In this document: positions 8,696-20,100 of the stretch, piece after piece
How positions within the stretch are numbered: the stretch's first letter is position 1
How the letters are laid out: each line of letters opens with the position of its first letter
Assembly (NCBI GenBank): GCA_001953115.1
Contig: LSSL01007732.1
Location: 1 to 23,414, forward strand
Direction of reading: 5' to 3'
Source of the DNA: Smittium mucronatum
Taxonomy: Eukaryota; Kickxellomycota; Harpellomycetes; Harpellales; Legeriomycetaceae
Length of the DNA stretch: 23,414 nucleotides
The notes under the pieces: generated by a model
What the model was told of the DNA's origin: nothing
What the model saw: only the letters and a program-made list of their open reading frames with translations
Databases searched by the model: none
Made by a program: the position numbers and the translations under genes

Positions 8696-8719
8696 GGAGA
8701 AATTGTAGACTATTTCTCC
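8696..8719. repeat. Perfect 8-bp hairpin
   Basis: GGAGAAAT (8696-8703) and ATTTCTCC (8712-8719) are exact complements around an 8-nt loop, more G+C-rich than the surroundings. No associated gene was seen, so the role is unknown. Confidence 0.5.
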
Positions 8720-8835
8720 ACTTCTAGGTCTAACTAAAAAAATAAAATATATCGTGCCCACGTATTCATATTTGAATGCATATCTAACGCCATGCCTTTC
8801 ACCAGTATGAGCGCTCGATTTTTGGAAATCGGACA

Positions 8836-8886
8836 TTTGAAATCATAGATGAAAATTCTGTTATTCGATGATTGACCTTCGTTTAA
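8836..8886 (+). repeat. Possible dispersed repeat, copy 2 (partner at 66)
   Basis: TTTGAAATC (8836-8844) and GACCTTCG (8874-8881) followed by TTTAAT mirror the order found at 66-111, with a spacer of 29 instead of 23 nt. The relationship was judged by eye and is uncertain. Confidence 0.3.
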
Positions 8887-9965
8887 TACTTATTATGAGC
8901 ACATTGCAAATGAATTTTTTTTTATTTTAAAGTAGTTTGAAACTTTTCCGGTTTGTAGATTTGGTTATTTTGGGACTTTAGTCTTCACTCTACAGGTATT
9001 TACAACCTATGGAATCCTTGCGATATCATAATACCCACTTATTTTGAATTATCGTATATATTACCTTATGATAGATCCTGGATTAGATATATTCATAGTC
9101 TTATGTGTAAGATCTCCATCCACAAACAGGACCATTATGCTATCCACCTCTACCGTCATGGGCATAGATATTAACAATATTTCCCGAACAAAAAAATCCA
9201 TCAATTTATGTGAATAAGAAATTATAACCAGCATATATTATATCAAATCGCCTCATTCTCTCCTTTTTTTTTATACCATCGCTTTTTTACTTGATAATAT
9301 TGTTAAAATTGTATCTAAAGGATCTTGTGAAGTCTAGAAATTGTGTTTATTCTGGGTACAACATTCTTCCCACCTTATTTCCAGATATATGTAGTAAAGC
9401 GCGTTAAATACTTTGAAACCAATAAAATTATCACTGAAACTATGTCAAATTCAACGAATAGATGAGGCTACCGGATGATCTGAATAAAGATTGTTTTCAA
9501 AGATCACAAATTCACAGTTGTAGTTGAATCCGATAATGGTATCATTTTTAATCGATCTTGTAAAACGTAATTCTTCATCGAATTTGGGGATACTCGAGTT
9601 ATTCTTATTGATTTGATATAACAGTAATTAAATCTTACCTTATTTTTAATACAATGCTAATATAAAAAAAGTGACCCATATCGCTATAACCCATCCCAAA
9701 TTTTTACAATCTAAAATGACAATTTTAAATTTACATGTATACATTCCCATCATCAGCTGTCACATCTATTCCCGATAAAAAAAATGGTGCGAATTACATA
9801 TAATTTTACGTTTAGTGCCTAAATTGGCGTACTGTGTAGACCATGAATTTTTTAATCCTGGTGAGTTAGCCCCCATCACCCTTAAAACATCTTATTTGAT
9901 CAATGGGGTATTTATTGTTTATTAAAACACATACACCAAGTCAATCACTATCACTTTCAAGGCCA

Positions 9966-10047
9966 AAGGCGCAAACATGTCATGTGAATCGAACTAAACG
10001 GGAATCTAAATTTGATTTAACCCTTTCCGGGCCCAAATTTGCGCCTT
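9966..10047. repeat. 10-bp perfect inverted repeat around a GC-richer loop
   Basis: AAGGCGCAAA (9966-9975) and TTTGCGCCTT (10038-10047) are exact complements separated by 62 nt. The loop holds a word resembling a pol III B box on the minus strand (AGTTCGATTCAC, 9995-9984). The overall length is tRNA-like, but the T and D arms do not form, so this is not a tRNA gene. A 63-codon plus frame from an ATG at 9903 runs across it without a recognisable domain. It may be a structured RNA or a degraded tRNA-derived element. Confidence 0.55.
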
Positions 10048-10094
10048 ACCCCTATTTGCGTATATTTGCAATTACAATTGGCTCAAAAATATGA

Positions 10095-12537
10095 TCTATC
10101 CAATGGTATACAAATAAAATTAAACTTATAATAACATTGAGCGAAAAGTAAAGCCATTTTTTGAAACATCGCCCCTGAAATGGTTAAAGTACCCACCATA
10201 TATTTCCCGTGAGCAACTAATGTATATTTTGCAGATTTAATTGACACTACTTGCAAACAAAGAAGAATGATCTTTTCTGTTATTTTGAAAAGGTAAAAGA
10301 GTTTAAATTAAAGACCTTTTTTTTATATGCTCTATTATTAAATAGTTATAATAAAGACATGGTTTGGCTGATGATTAAATAAAAGATCGCTATTAAAGAA
10401 TATAATGTTAAATGTTTATAAATACATAACAATTATTCATTAATTTGCCTGTCTAATTTTTAAACATTATGGAGAAAGAGGCGCATTTCTTTTTAGAAAG
10501 TATCAAATAATAGAATCTAGTACAAGAATTAATAGTGAAAAAATGTGATAAATATCAGAGTTAGCAAAAATGGGATGGATTTGGATTTAATCTTCGTTCA
10601 ATCAGTTTGAGATAAATAAGTCAGGGTATCATGAAAATATAAATATGACCTCTCTACCACCCAAAGATTGTAGGTATGAAAGTTTTGGTTTAAAAAATCT
10701 ATAAAAATCATCTAATTTGCAAATTGAAATTGGCTGAAACTACTTATCATACGCTCATGAATATTCTATGAAGAAATAATATAAAAATAAATCCAATTAT
10801 GGTAACAACTAGCATTATATGAGTTGTGTATTTGTTTTTTTTAGGGAATTTATTTGTAATATTAAATCGGAGTTGTATAAAATAAAAATTACATTGAAGA
10901 TTTAAATGAAATTTTGTTGGATGTGGTCCGAAAAATCAACCGATTTTTGAAAGGGAAATAGATTACAAGTCTTTCACAAGATTACACTACTGGTCTTAAC
11001 AGTTTTAAAACCGAAAAAAATACACACTGTTACTCTTATGCATCTGTTGCTCTTTTCGGCTATTTTTTGATCCATATACCCCAACTAATTTGATTTTTAT
11101 GAATCACGGGATCTCTAAACCTTCATATTTGAAATTAATTATAGAAAATTTTTTCTCTTTTTTTAAATTTTAAACTAATAATTTTTGTGGCATAAATAAG
11201 TGAAATGATAAGCTTTGATATTAATCATAAATGAAAAAACTTCTTTTGATAGTTTATTTTAGTTGATTTCTTATTGGGGAAAATATGTAAGACTCTTAAG
11301 TTACATATATTAACCTTATCCAAAAACAAAGAATAAAGTGTTATAAAATTTTTTGTTAATATTAGGGGTTTAAAAGGTTATTTGAGAAAAATAATCAAAA
11401 AAAGTGCATATTTTCATTTGTATTTAAGGTAATTTTGATGGAAATTATATTTATTAATATCTAAAAACACTCCCACATACTTACCTGTAAAAAAAATCTA
11501 AGAAAAAATTTTCAGAGAGCACAAATAACCTGGTGCATATATAAAAATAAAGAATCGGGAATTTTTAATAAAACGTGGTGGTATCTAAGAAAAATAATAA
11601 TATAATAACTGAATAATCTAAAAAAAATAATTAGATTAATTGTAAAAATTGGTTTTTATATTTTTTTATTAAACGAATAATACAAAATGAATTTACTTTA
11701 CAAGAAATAGTAAGCCATGATCGCGAGAGATATCATTTAGAAGCTCCGAATATCATCAAATAAGATAATTTTATATATTTTATTATAAGTTATTTAAGTT
11801 TTTCTATCCCTTGTCCTTGATGATTTTGAGTATATATCCCACTGATTACTATAGGGGGATATAAATGGAAATTTTATATACCAAATAATGCACGCAGCTA
11901 TAATAAAGTGTATTTTCAGAAAATAACGAATTTCGAGCATTAATTTTACTGAAAAATTGCTTCAATAATATTTAAGACATAATTTGAATAAAAGATGACC
12001 CTATTATGTAGTATTTAATCGATGTGATAAAAAAAAAATTTAATTTTTTTTAGAAAAATACCTAAATTTGAGAAATATAATATAATATATAATATAAAAA
12101 CTTGAGTGAAAAAATGGAATGATTTACAGAAATTATATCAATTATGAATTTAAATATAGAACGATAAATATTCTGATTTTGTTTATATATTTATATTTAA
12201 TAACAACTTTCATTTATATTATGAAAGTCAGCCCTTCTTATTCTTCAATAAATATTATTTTTTTAGAAAAATGAGTCAAAACTAACCTTTTTAAAATTTA
12301 TGGCTAAGATTATTTTGAAAAATTTATATTAAAAAATCTTTTATTTTTTTCACCATCCTTACATAAAGTATAAATTAAAATTTCCCATAATATAAATAAA
12401 AGATATCTATGAAAACCACTTTTAAATTTCGTTTAAATTTTTTTTTTTTTACAAATTTCTGAATGATCAAATAATATTATTTAATAAGTTCAATTAGTTT
12501 ACTATTTTTGTTATTTAGAGCATAATTTTGAATATCA
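10095..12537. other. Very AT-rich region, no gene seen
   Basis: Long A and T runs and short TA-type microsatellites dominate (for example near 12065-12100). I see no open frame with domain-like content on either strand, and no RNA gene. Confidence 0.6.
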
Positions 12538-12550
12538 GGAGGGGGGGGGG
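12538..12550 (+). repeat. Poly-G tract GGA(G)10
   Basis: A run of GGA followed by ten G residues stands in DNA that is otherwise overwhelmingly A+T. The identical 13-nt string recurs at 21631-21643. Its chance occurrence in such a background would be extremely small. Confidence 0.9.
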
Positions 12551-13038
12551 ATAGATAACCCTAAAATTTTCTGTTTTTTATATATTTCTGCTAACAATAA
12601 ATATAGTGAAACCACCTATGTTTGATTGATAGTAAATTAAGATATGTTTAGAGCTTGCTATTTTTGAACATTTTTATAATTCCAGAAAATTTTACATATT
12701 AATAGTTATATAAATCTAATTTTAATCATATTTAATTTTATTTGCTATAATATTAAAATTAAATGAAAATTATGAGAGCTATTTTTCAAATAATTTAAGG
12801 TTATTTATTACATTTTATTTTATTTTCGCCCTTTATTATTTAATAATTTCATATTTTGAAATTGTTAAATTTTAAAAAAAATAAATTATCTGTATAATTT
12901 TAAATTATTTTAGGACTTTTTACATCAATAGATATATAATTAATTAATTCTTAAATTATTTTAGAAATTTTTTTTGAATTTACTTTATTTTATCAATAAA
13001 ATAATCTGATTTATGTTTATTCGAGTTTTTAATTTTCT

Positions 13039-13054
13039 ATAATTACCTATATAA
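13039..13054 (+). repeat. 16-bp target-site duplication, left copy
   Basis: ATAATTACCTATATAA is repeated exactly at 13100-13115. The two copies bracket a 45-nt insert that ends in poly-A. Confidence 0.8.
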
Positions 13055-13099
13055 GACGTTATCTTACAATAAAATTCCGTGATACAAAAAAAAAAAAAA
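13055..13099 (+). mobile_element. Minimal 5'-truncated retroposon copy B (30 nt plus poly-A)
   Basis: The insert is about 31 nt of unique sequence beginning GACGTTATCTTACAATAAAA, with AATAAA at 13068-13073, followed by 14-15 A residues (13086-13100). It sits between perfect 16-bp direct repeats. The unique part matches the minus-strand 3' end of the island at 16508-17134 at about 27 of 31 positions, including the AATAAA and the CGTGAT before the tail. Together these features show a retrotransposed RNA 3' end. Truncation to 30 nt suggests reverse transcription stopped almost at once. The tail and long duplication are characteristic of LINE-driven insertion. Confidence 0.8.
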
Positions 13100-13115
13100 A
13101 TAATTACCTATATAA
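13100..13115 (+). repeat. 16-bp target-site duplication, right copy
   Basis: This is an exact copy of ATAATTACCTATATAA at 13039-13054. Its first A may equally be the last base of the poly-A tail. Confidence 0.8.
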
Positions 13116-13960
13116 TACTAGAATGTGCTCATTTAACTTTCAAATGAACTTATATTAAGTAAAAATCTTTAATAAAACCGTGATTATTTTTTTCATATTC
13201 TAGAGAGTTAATTTTCTATCTAAAATCATAATTTTTAATTTTCAAAATCACTCTAATTCTTTGAATTTCTAAATTTTTTTGAATACTTTATTAAAAGAAA
13301 AGAAAAATTGAGGAGTTAATATAGTTATAAATCAAAACTATTGACCTTTTCGATTTTAAAAAGTTTTTTTTACAATATTAAATAGTTAACTTCTGTATTT
13401 TAATTTTAATATTAAGCTGAATAATTTCACCTGGAAACTAAATATTTATTTATTATCATTTTCTATAGATATTTAGTGCATTTATCTTAAATTAATATCT
13501 TTTTAGTTAAATTTTTCAGTCATTATTTTTTTTTTTGAAGGATTGATTACCCATTAATCAGCTATTAGTGAAATGTTTATATAAATTTACTAAATATCAT
13601 ATTTTATTATCACTTTAAATTTTGGGTTTATAAATAATAATTTTTGCAAATCTTTTATTTCATTAATTTTTTTTAATACTAGAGTCATAAATTCTTGTAT
13701 TTAAATTATTATTTTTTTAGATTAGGAAAATTTATTTAGTAATAAAGTCATAAATATCAAGATAATTAATTTCTATTATCTAGTAGAATTTTTTTTACAT
13801 ATTTCATTGGTTCTATAAATTTTTTTTTCTATTGAATTTTTAAAAAAATAAGTACTTTCTCTCTTGTAATTGAGTTCTTTTTTAAAAAGATATTGAAATA
13901 AAATTTGATTTAATTTTGGGTATGATTCTGTTTCAGGATATTCTGTTTATTTTTTTAAGA

Positions 13961-13980
13961 ATTTTATTTTATTTTATTTT
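13961..13980 (+). repeat. (ATTTT)4 microsatellite
   Basis: Four perfect tandem copies of ATTTT; the neighbouring bases are also A/T-rich. No functional claim. Confidence 0.85.
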
Positions 13981-15451
13981 ATGATTGCAGAAAATTTTTA
14001 ATGTTTTTCTCGATCACTTTCACTCTTTTTAGATTCAATACTGTTAATGTCATAAGTGAATTCTTATTCGGTCAAATAATGATAGATTTGATATTATGAA
14101 TAATATTGGAGTTAAAATTTTTGTTTCTTAGAAAAAATTTTCGGAAAAATAATTATTTAAGCTATGCTTATTTACTTTTACCTAATTGGAAAAATATCCA
14201 AAGTGATTTTCTAGAACTTAATAACTTTAATAAAATAATGATTTTGACAGATTATATTTTCTTGATTTCATATTATATATATCAGTAAAATATATGAAAC
14301 TATAATGTATTTTTATTATTTTTTCGATAATGTTAGGAATAAATAAAAATATAAATATAAAAAGCAGAATTTATCTATTTCCTAAAAAAATTATGAAATT
14401 ATTAAGTCGAAATTTTAATAATAATTTAAGAAAAAATGGAATTTTCCGATTTTTTCTTTACAGTATAATAAGTAATTCGAAAAAAAAAAGTGGTTTTAAA
14501 TAAATAATTTTCATTTTATTATCGGCTGGCACTAATATTTTCCACTATCTTACTATTCTAATATTTGATTTGTATAAAACTATGAATATAATAATTAAAT
14601 GCTCTATTAATCTTATATAAATAAAAATTATTATTTAAATTAAAAATAGTTCAGTAAAAAAAAAATTTGGGAATTTTTTTTTGATATTCATTAAAGAAAA
14701 TTTATTAGGTTAAACTTTTTTCATTAAATTTATATCAAAAATAATAGAAATATTAATTAATTATTATTATGGATGAATTCATTCGATTTATTTGTAAATT
14801 TCGAATAATAAATATGATATAAGATTATTACTCATTAAATCAAAATTTTCTTAGCTTTAAATCCAAAAAAATATTTAATTCTTATTTTATTAAATGAATT
14901 CTTTTTAGTAATAATTAATTTTTTTTGAGTATTTTTTTAATAATGTAAAAAATTTACAACTGAATGATTTTTATTGATAAAATTTATCAGTATTACTTTA
15001 ATTGTCATAAAAAGTCAAAAATTCATTTTTATTAATTCTAAAAGCTTTTTTCTTTGCGTTATTAATAGAAAATACTCAATTATATGAAGTTTATATTTGA
15101 AAAATTGTATTTACATAAATAATATGTATTTATAAATGAAATAATTTAATTTTTCAAAAAAAATTACAAAAATTTTTATATTCTTCAATATCACTATTAA
15201 TTTTATCATATTTTTCCTCATTTTATAAAACCAGCTTCAATTAACGGAAATTATTATAGCATTATAATTGTAAATGCTTAATTTTTTGATTAAGAATTCT
15301 TTAATATATTTATATTCAGTTTAATAATAAACTTATTGAAAATTTTCAATAAAAAATATTTTTTTGTTCATTTTAGTTAATTTATTTTTATAAAATACTT
15401 ATCTAGTCGATAATCATTATAAAAACTTTTAATAGTTAATATTAGCTTTTA

Positions 15452-15467
15452 GGGGGGAGGGGGGGGG
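15452..15467 (+). repeat. Poly-G tract G6-A-G9
   Basis: This G tract, interrupted by a single A, is the third of four of the same G...A...G form, all on the + strand. It lies within DNA where G is otherwise rare. Confidence 0.9.
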
Positions 15468-16507
15468 TTGTAAAATATTTCATAAAAAAAATATTTTGAT
15501 TTATTCATTAAAAAATCTTATTCTTTCAACCTAAACTTAACTCGGTTTTATATATTATTTATAATAAATATATTTTAAAATGTTTCACATTCGAAAATTT
15601 ACGCGAATTTTTTAGAATGACTGTTATATTATTTTTTTTGCAAAAGATCATATCCTACACACTTAATATGATTTTCGTTATTTTGAATACTGAATAAAGA
15701 ATGAAACTTCTTAAATATTAAGAAAATATTACTTTGTGCCAATTCTTTTTTCAAGTCTGTCCCTCTATTTTTTTTGTGAGATGAAGAAAAGATTAAGATT
15801 ATTAATTAAGATATTACAAAAAATACCAAAACTAAAATACAATTGTAATATAATTTTAAAAATTTTATAACTATTCATCATTTATTTTGATTTTTTTCTT
15901 ATTTTATGAGGCCCAGTTTTCAACTTTGGAAATTATTAAAAATTTTATAAAAATTTTATAATTTTATTCTTCTAATTAGAAATTAATTTTATAAATACTT
16001 GATCTTTTTTTAAACTCATTTTTTCTAAAGATAAATACAATCTTACACGAAATAAGATATATTTGAGTAAAAAATATTTTTATACCTCATAAAATTTTCA
16101 ATAACACCGATCGAAAATATACAAATTTTATTTCAATAAATTTATTTATTTTTTAATGAGTATTAAAACCCAGTTTTAAAATTTTATTTTTTATCAAAAA
16201 AAATTTTTAGTTCACAATTCCTAAAAAAGTTTAAATTCTAAAATAAATAATTTTATAATTTTTATTGTGATTTTTTTTCGTACTTTAGATTATAGTAAAA
16301 CCTGTTTAAATTATTTTAATTCATCCAATTTATGAATAACGAAGAATTTTTTTTATGTTTTTTTTAGCAAGTTTTTTTTGTGAGATTATTACCGGGATAT
16401 TAAGATATACACTCACGCATTACAGTATTTTATTAGAAACTTTCAAGTTCTATATTTAATCAATACTGATTTTTAATCTTCGTTCTATCAAATGGGAAAA
16501 TTAGAGC

Positions 16508-17134
16508 TTTTTTTATTTTTTCATCACGAAATTTTATTGTAAGATAACGCCATTAAAAACTATACTAAAAAAATATGAAAAAAAAAAGACGTACATAAAA
16601 GAATATTATCCTAACTACAATAAGCTCCTCTGCTGGACTACCGGCTGCGTACCTACGGATAAAGGAATAGATCTACCAACCGAAAGACCCCCCCTTGCAT
16701 TGCTTCAAGTATGCTGGATGACTGAGGTTACATGAAGTAAATAATTAAGCTCTTTGTCAATGAACAACAGTTAATTGAAGCTATTGAGCTCCTAGTCAGA
16801 GCCTACTTCTAACAGGATTAATAAAATTAGGCTCCTACCCAAACGTGGGATAGATCGACATGACTATCCTACAAATAGCTGTTAGACGCTGAGATTCATC
16901 TGAATGTCGAACGCAGGATTTGTGCACTAGAATATGTTTCAACTGTACTATAAGATCGTTTCATCCTATTTCGAGATGTTCTTCCTCTGGAATCGCTGTC
17001 CTCAAAATTTCCTTGCGCTGTCTCCGCTACTACCAACCAAGAATAGTACAACACTGTGTGAAATTCTACTCTAGTGTGCTTCGAAAAGTACACCATCAAG
17101 CCCTTAAACCATGACAAGACATTTCACTCTTAGG
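16508..17134 (-). mobile_element. Longest retroposon copy C (3' region with AATAAA and A-rich tail)
   Basis: This island is clearly richer in G+C than both flanks. On the minus strand it ends in TTATCTTACAATAAAATTTC (AATAAA at 16538-16533), CGTGATG and an A-rich tail (16521-16508). That 3' end is shared with the stub at 13055-13099, and two internal blocks are shared with the copy at 174-329. A 73-codon minus frame at 17117-16896 starts with TTG and reads VAETAQGNFEDSDSRGRTSR in its middle, after which stops accumulate, so any coding region is broken or incomplete. Its 5' end is uncertain; AGAGCTT at 17135-17141 and 16503-16509 could be a 7-bp target duplication, but that is short. I do not recognise the parent element. 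A retroposed transcript of an LTR element or a non-autonomous LINE passenger are both possible. Confidence 0.6.
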
Positions 17135-17149
17135 AGAGCTTAAAAATTT

Positions 17150-17173
17150 AATTTTAATTTTAATTTTAATTTT
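17150..17173 (+). repeat. (AATTTT)4 microsatellite
   Basis: Four perfect copies of AATTTT lie immediately outside the 5' end of the retroposon island at 16508-17134. Confidence 0.85.
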
Positions 17174-20100
17174 TTGTTTTAAAACTTTATTTGAGAATTC
17201 TAAAGCCTCTGTAAAGTTTCAATAATATAATATCGATAAATAATTTTTAAGTTAGGTTAGAAAAACAACCTAGTATCTCTTAATTGTTTTTTAAAAAAAT
17301 GTAAAGAATTGTACTAATTTTTTTTTGTTACTTAAGTAAAAGTTTGGGCTTTAATTTGAGCAGAAACTAAGGTATTATAAAAATCAATCCTAAAATAATA
17401 AATTTTAATCAGACTTAAAAAAATGGGTTTAAAATTAAAATTAATCTTTTTTGGCTGTTAAAATTTATATTTTCTGTCCTAATAATTTTTCTTACCTTAT
17501 AATAAAATAGTTGATAATGGATCTGACTGAAATTATTTAATTTTTTTCATGATAAGTTTATTTTAAATCTTAATTTTGAAAGGATAATTATATAAGTATA
17601 TTTTTACTCGGCTATATCCGAAAAAAAATCCGAAAGCTTTCTTTGGACACATTATTAACACTATATAATTATAAAATATTTAGAAATATTAAATTTAAAG
17701 GGAAAATATGAAGTTTTTTAAAAAAAAAACTGAAATTACTTTCTTAATTTTCAGTTAAATACTTTAAAAATATTTAAATAATAAGCTTCAAAAATATTTA
17801 AATTCGAGTCTTATGATGGTTTTTTTTATTTTATAAGTAGATGAAAATATATTTAAATGTTATGTTGCTATACGATAATTAAATTTGGATATATATTTTA
17901 TGGTTTTATCTTTTTCCATGAATTTTTTTACTGTGGGAGCGAGTTTAGTTACAGATAAAATCAGCATAATAAAATTTTCAAAATTTAACCTTATGATGAT
18001 TTTGAAATAAAAGAGTTATATATATATTTTAATATTATGAGAGTAATTTTGTAATTTTTTGTGGGGGTTTTTTAAATTTTTTTATAATTCAGTGTAATAT
18101 AAACTATTGCAAGAAATTTTATAAATTCCAAATTGTAAAATAATTCCTGATACAAATTATAGTATAAGAAAACAACTGTATTTACTTAATAAAAACAAGC
18201 TTTTGTGACGTAATGACTGAAGTGCACCTTTTAAGTTTATACAAAATTATTCGTTATTTTTGCATCATCTAATCGGAGAAGTTTCTATATAGCAGGTTTT
18301 TATACCAACAAACAATTGAATGGCATTTTTTACTGTTGTAAAGACAGCCCAGACTTCAAAAAGGGTGTTTTCAAATTTTCAAAACGCCTATAAAAAGCCC
18401 AAAATCTTCATCTAAAAATAAAAATAATCTACATAGATGATTAAATTGAATATATTTTAGTTTTATCATTGCTGAGTCAGTAATTGATTAATTTTTTGTT
18501 GGTTTTTTTTGCGGAGATTATCATTTTTTAATGAGTAAATTATAGCTCAAAATTAAAAGCCCGTTAACTAAGCACCAGTATTATTGGTCAGGTGAAGCAT
18601 ATAAATTTTAGCGCTCTTATTGTATCCAATAAAAAAATGATTTTAATTATCAATTTCCCCATGATTAATTACCGCAAACTTGATTTTTTTCATACTTTGG
18701 AGCTTAGGATTATTGATTAAAAAAATTCAGGCTTTAGGCTAAACCACATGAAACTGATTATTTTATAAATTTATATCTTGTTAAATTAGTATAATTTCCT
18801 TAAGGCGACCTTTAATTCAAGAAAATAACCATTTAATCCTTTATTTTTTTGTCATATTACTAAGATAATAGTAAATTGGGTTCTAAACAAAAAAAACAGG
18901 ATAAATACTAATATATATTCAATATTATTAATTTATTTTTATAAAATTTTATCAAAGTTAAAAAATAGTTTAAGTCAAAAAAATTTAGCTTTAAAATAGC
19001 TATATAATATCATTAAACGCATTTATATTAAATATAAAAGATTTTTTTTAGATGTCGAATTTTAAATCTTTTTAAACAAAAATTTAGTATTTTTATATTT
19101 ATTATTGTTTGAGTATTATTATTGCTTTAAGGAATAACAGGTTAGATATAATAGATTTCGTGTTAACATTTTTTTGATGATAAAAACGTGTACCTCCATA
19201 AATTTTTATATAATGATATTCAGGGTTGCACTACTATTACATGTCATTTTTTGGTATTTCTGAAATTTTTAGAGTTTATTTAGAAACATAATGTATAAAA
19301 AATTAGTTTCATTCAAAATATTTATTGAGGTATATTTACTTGATTTTAAATCAAATAAATCAATCTAATACAATTAAAAAATATCGAAATAATGCCTTAT
19401 TTCCCAATTTGGAAAACACCTTTTCTATAATCCCGAAAATTTGATATAATTTTTTTATTAAAATATTCAACATTCTATTTATAAACACAATATTATTCGA
19501 TTTAACAGGCTTTATTATAAAAAAAATAACGAAAAAGATAGTTTTATTAGCTCAAATTGGTATCTTTTTTAACGGATATTTTAGTACAGAAGGCAATCTA
19601 AAAACCTATCTTCAAAAATAAAATTAGATGAAATTGCACATAAATTAAAATCACTAATTTAATATTCACGTCACCATAAAAAAATATACATTGAATTTTT
19701 GCAATATTTTCGTTTATATAAAATATAGGTATTTTATAATAGCTAATAATAATTATGTATCTTTAATTATACTTTTAGAATTTTTTCAAAAATATTTGCT
19801 ATTTCCTATATTTTAAATATTCCTTCATCATAAAACTGGTTCTTTACCTTTTTAAATTTATGATTAGACTTCATATATAATATTTTTTAAATTCTCAGTT
19901 GATCTTGGGGTTTAAAGAATATTTTTAAAGATTACTTATTTATTATTATTTTTTAAATAATATTTCTCGCTTAGTTTATTTTTTATACACATGGGCACAT
20001 GTTGAATGATCAACTCCATCTAACATTAGTATATTTTTATAAAAAAATACTGTGTTTATTAATGAAGTTTAATTTGTATTTAAAAATTATTGATCCTTTA

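Larger units (their letters stand above)
7615..9900. other. Intergenic, no supported gene
   Basis: Composition is slightly less A+T-extreme than further right. Short protein-like open stretches occur: 26 codons from an ATG at 8502, 49 codons from an ATG at about 9069 on +, and about 58 codons without ATG at 9460-9640 on -. None exceeds chance expectation or shows a domain. Near 7795-7820 the frame LQFCVLISHIKGR faintly recalls the TLAHIHYG end of ethanolaminephosphotransferases, but its spacing from the fragment at 7183-7614 is off by about 29 codons. Confidence 0.4.
13116..16507. other. Very AT-rich region, no gene seen
   Basis: No domain-bearing frame was found. The only 60-codon frame (14106-14288, +) starts at TTG, is rich in Leu/Asn/Phe/Tyr as expected of AT-rich noise, and is not accepted. 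The stretch contains the (ATTTT)4 microsatellite and a poly-G tract, listed separately. Confidence 0.6.

Noticed and set aside
9966..10047. tRNA gene on the minus strand
   Set aside because: Terminal pairing and a B-box-like word are present, but there is no proper T stem, D arm or anticodon arm, and 12 extra nt lie before the 3' acceptor strand.
9903..10094. 63-codon plus frame from an ATG
   Set aside because: No domain; it crosses the inverted repeat at 9966-10047, which better explains the unusual composition.
14106..14288. 60-codon plus frame
   Set aside because: Starts at TTG in extremely AT-rich DNA; its Asn/Leu/Tyr/Phe-rich text is expected of random AT-rich sequence.
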